Source of the DNA: Xenorhabdus innexi
GTDB taxonomy: Bacteria; Pseudomonadota; Gammaproteobacteria; Enterobacterales; Enterobacteriaceae
Length of the DNA stretch: 43,346 bases
Direction of reading: 5' to 3'
Assembly (NCBI RefSeq): GCF_002632485.1
Contig: NZ_NIBU01000031.1
Location: forward strand, 1-43,346
Notes under the pieces: generated by a model
Told to the model about the DNA's origin: nothing
Seen by the model: only the letters and a program-made list of their open reading frames with translations
Databases searched by the model: none
Shown: positions 40,983-43,346 of the stretch, one piece after another
How positions within the stretch are numbered: the stretch's first letter is position 1
Layout of the letters: each line of letters starts with the position of its first letter
Translations under genes and position numbers: made by a program

Positions 40983-42170
40983 ATGCTTAATTTAGATACG
41001 TTAGGGCTTGCGGCCACCATTACCGCGAGCGGCATTACTGCGCCCGATTACCCGACGATATTGTCCCGGCTGACCGGGTTTTTTCGCCAGATTTACGGTG
41101 AGGATGCATACCTTGAACCGGACAGCAAAGACGGTCAGATGCTGGTAATTTATGCACTGGCGCTTCATGATGCGAACAACGCCTTGATTGCCGCCTATAA
41201 CTCGTTCAGCCCGGCAACCGCCACCGGAGCAGCCTTGTCGAATAATGTGGCAATTAACGGCATGACCCGCCACCGGACGACAAAATCCACCTGTGATGTG
41301 GAGATTATCGGGCAGGTGGGCACGGTCATCAAAAATGGCACGGTGCGCGATGTACAGGGGTACTCATGGCGATTGCCGGATACCGTCACGATTGGGACAC
41401 ACGGCACTGTGACTGTCACCGCCACTTGCCAGACTCAAGGCGGGATTACCGCCGCTATCGGGGATATTGCTGACATCGGCACACCGACACGCGGTTGGCA
41501 GAAAGTGATTAACCACACTATCGCCACGCCGGGGCGGGCGGTGGAAACAGATGGTGAGTTACGAATACGCCAGCGGCATTCGGTTGCCCTGCCCTCACGC
41601 ACGGTACTGGATGGGATACTGGGGGCAATCAGTTTAATCCCCGGCGTTTCACGGTTACGGGGCTTTGAGAATGACACCGGACAGCCCGACGAATACGGCA
41701 TTCCGGGCCACTCTATTGCGATGATTGTTGACGGTGGAGACGCCAGCACCATAGCCCGTACCATTGCCCTGAAGAAAACACCGGGCAGTGGCACGTTTGG
41801 CGATACGGTGATTAAAGTGGCTGACCGCTATCAAATCACCCACCCGATACGGTTCTCGCGTCCGGTAGATGTGCCGGTGTTTATTGAAATCCACCTCACC
41901 CCTTTTGATGGGTATACCACCTTGGTAGGCGATCGGATTAAAGCCGGTGTTGTTGGTTATATTAACGCCGTGCATATCGGCGACAGTGTGTACCTGACCA
42001 AACTGTTTACCCCGGCAAACCTGCCCGGTGATGATGAAGGGAAAACCTACGATATCACGGACATCAAAATCGGGCGCACCGCAGACACCGTTGTGATGGG
42101 TAATTTAAAAACCCACTATAACGAGGCGGTTATCTGTCAGCCTGAAAATATCAAACTGGTGGTGACATGA
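40983..42170 (+). CDS. Baseplate J-like protein
   Basis: A 395-residue baseplate J/gp47 family wedge protein. Typical features are ITAPDYPTILSRLTGFFRQIYG near the start, DGQMLVIYALALHDANNALIAAYNSFSPATATGAAL, RTTKSTCDVEIIG, and the central ELRIRQRHSVALPS. It forms the peripheral wedge with its neighbours. Confidence 0.95.
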   Translation: MLNLDTLGLAATITASGITAPDYPTILSRLTGFFRQIYGEDAYLEPDSKDGQMLVIYALALHDANNALIAAYNSFSPATATGAALSNNVAINGMTRHRTTKSTCDVEIIGQVGTVIKNGTVRDVQGYSWRLPDTVTIGTHGTVTVTATCQTQGGITAAIGDIADIGTPTRGWQKVINHTIATPGRAVETDGELRIRQRHSVALPSRTVLDGILGAISLIPGVSRLRGFENDTGQPDEYGIPGHSIAMIVDGGDASTIARTIALKKTPGSGTFGDTVIKVADRYQITHPIRFSRPVDVPVFIEIHLTPFDGYTTLVGDRIKAGVVGYINAVHIGDSVYLTKLFTPANLPGDDEGKTYDITDIKIGRTADTVVMGNLKTHYNEAVICQPENIKLVVT

Positions 42171-42817
42171 GAGATTATCAAAAACTCATCACCCCGCAGC
42201 ACCGGACAGCCCGGAAATTCGTCAGTCATATCGACCTTATCACCCGCTCACTTTCAGACATCAACCAACAAGCCCGACAACTTAATGACGCTTTCTCTCT
42301 GGATAAGGCGGTGGGCGTGCAACTGGACGCTGTCGGTGAGTGGATAGGCTTATCGCGGTATGTGAAGACACCGATTGTCGGGGTGTATTTCTCGCTGGAT
42401 ACCGCAGGGCTGGGATTCGACGAAGGGAGCTGGAAGCGCCGCTACGACAGTGACAGCGGCTTCACCGAGCTGGACGATGAGACCTACCGGACATTGCTAC
42501 GAGTGAAAATTGAGGCCAATCACTGGGACGGCTCCAGTGAGGTGCTGGCGCGAATTTACCAGCGGATATTGCCGGACAGCAAGACTACCCTGTTTTTCGT
42601 GGATAACCAGAACATGACGATGGATGTGTTTATGACCGGCGGCACGATACCAGAGGTGATTAAAGCCGTCATTCGGCAAGGGTATCTCAACATCAAGCCG
42701 GAAGCGGTACGGGTCAATAACTACATCAATTCAGCCGAGTGTGGGCTGTTTGGTTTTGACATTCAACATGATGTCGTCGCGGGTTTTGATACCGGCGGTT
42801 GGGCAGTTAAATTGTGA
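42167..42817 (+). CDS. DUF2612 baseplate protein
   Basis: A 216-residue DUF2612 protein: YQKLITPQHRTARKFVSHIDLI, LDAVGEWIGLSRYVKTPI, and DETYRTLLRVKIEANHWDGSSE. This family links the wedge to the fibres, in the role of P2 gpI. It overlaps the J gene by four bases. Confidence 0.93.
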   Translation: MRDYQKLITPQHRTARKFVSHIDLITRSLSDINQQARQLNDAFSLDKAVGVQLDAVGEWIGLSRYVKTPIVGVYFSLDTAGLGFDEGSWKRRYDSDSGFTELDDETYRTLLRVKIEANHWDGSSEVLARIYQRILPDSKTTLFFVDNQNMTMDVFMTGGTIPEVIKAVIRQGYLNIKPEAVRVNNYINSAECGLFGFDIQHDVVAGFDTGGWAVKL

Positions 42818-42824
42818 GGAAAGC

Positions 42825-43346
42825 ATGGCAAAAAATGAATTTCTGCCGTTCGGTATTGCCGACGGCGCAAACGTCTTAGATAACGACGAGTACAGCAAAT
42901 TGGCGGCTCGAACGAACGGCTTTAATTCAGGGGTGGCAAAGTCACAGGAACTGAATAAAGTCTGGCGACAAGCGAGTGTGATAGCCACGGTAGTCGCCCA
43001 GTTTATCGCGGAGACCAACAATCAGGATGTGCTGGATGATGGGAATTTGCAGACATTACAGACCGGATTACTCAGCGCGCTGAAAGCAACAGTCAGCTCC
43101 AATGTACCCAATGCCTCGCTGACAACCGCAGGTATCACAAAGCTGAGCAATGCGACAGACAGTGATGCAGAAAACATAGCGGCAACCCCGAAGGCGGTGC
43201 GTCAGGTCAACGACGCCCTCAACACCAAACAGGACAAAGGCGACTATGCCACTAACGCCGCTCTGAATGCCGTCAACGACAACGCCAACAGTCGTCTGGA
43301 AAAAGCAAAGAACGGGGCGGATATCCAGAGCAAGCCGGAGTTTGTG
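42825..43346 (+). CDS. Tail fibre protein, N-terminal part (runs off window)
   Basis: The ATG at 42825 follows GAGGA, and the frame stays open for 174 codons to the window end. It begins AKNEFLPFGIADGANVLDNDEY, a baseplate-attachment region, and includes LTTAGITKLSNATDSDAENIAATPKAVRQVND, the phage fibre repeat, then further heptad-like segments. The receptor-binding tip is outside the window. Confidence 0.9.
   Translation, partial: MAKNEFLPFGIADGANVLDNDEYSKLAARTNGFNSGVAKSQELNKVWRQASVIATVVAQFIAETNNQDVLDDGNLQTLQTGLLSALKATVSSNVPNASLTTAGITKLSNATDSDAENIAATPKAVRQVNDALNTKQDKGDYATNAALNAVNDNANSRLEKAKNGADIQSKPEFV

Noticed and set aside
1-43346. CRISPR array, tRNA or rRNA genes
   Set aside because: No regularly spaced repeats of CRISPR size and no cloverleaf or rRNA segment were seen; the rRNA-like CTCTTTAACA at 12934 is a boxA only.

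Overview
The window is the left end and most of the body of a temperate, contractile-tailed (myovirus) prophage in a gammaproteobacterium. Moderate base composition, enterobacterial-type boxA, ribosome-binding and promoter sequences, an ANR-family regulator, an R21-type lysis cassette and a Q antiterminator all fit Enterobacterales. My guess is the Morganellaceae (Xenorhabdus/Photorhabdus/Proteus), but that is family-level inference and not a database result. The window opens in the 3' end of an IS630-type transposase, next to the prophage integrase. It closes inside a tail fibre gene, so the right prophage end lies outside.

Layout. Positions 381-12663 are a long leftward early operon. It encodes the integrase and a DUF4224 partner, a SNF2-type helicase, small zinc-knuckle proteins, a TTG-started methyltransferase, a VRR-NUC nuclease, an ANR regulator, a family A DNA polymerase, an Nmad5 putative base-modification protein, an Enc34-type ssDNA-binding protein (DUF2815), a Cas4-like DUF2800 nuclease and an XRE regulator. 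A rightward membrane-protein gene (7130-7852) sits inside the operon in the opposite orientation. The operon starts from a strong promoter (12981-13010) and a structured leader with a perfect boxA, and it contains several internal terminators, which suggests antitermination. Positions 13088-14100 are the immunity switch: a CI-like repressor facing a Cro-like protein, with a shared operator-like sequence at both early promoters. Rightward follow a primase-helicase, a repeat-rich candidate origin (16393-16640) and antiterminator Q. Next comes a late promoter with an adjacent terminator and a 650-base untranslated late leader.

The late region holds a compact lysis cassette (holin, SAR endolysin, 36-residue membrane protein, Rz with Rz1 embedded), small accessory genes, and then the virion genes in order. 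These are terminase small and large, portal, minor head protein, DUF2213 protease/scaffold (with a likely nested scaffold), cement, DUF2184 capsid, neck proteins, sheath, tube, a frameshifted tail chaperone, tape measure, baseplate, spike, wedge, J protein, DUF2612 and fibre.

Two accessory islands stand out. At 19848-20539 two tandem cassettes each carry the same 16-base repeat, a long hairpin that pairs with the ribosome-binding site, and an apical loop complementary to the bases just before the start codon. The loop and its target differ in sequence between the two copies but stay complementary, which is good evidence for a conserved regulatory RNA pseudoknot. At 35976-38871 a P22 immI-like island (Arc-like repressor, divergent ribbon-helix-helix protein, KilA-N antirepressor) interrupts the baseplate genes. 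Its antirepressor carries a frameshifting deletion, and two of its genes have a second kind of start-site hairpin.
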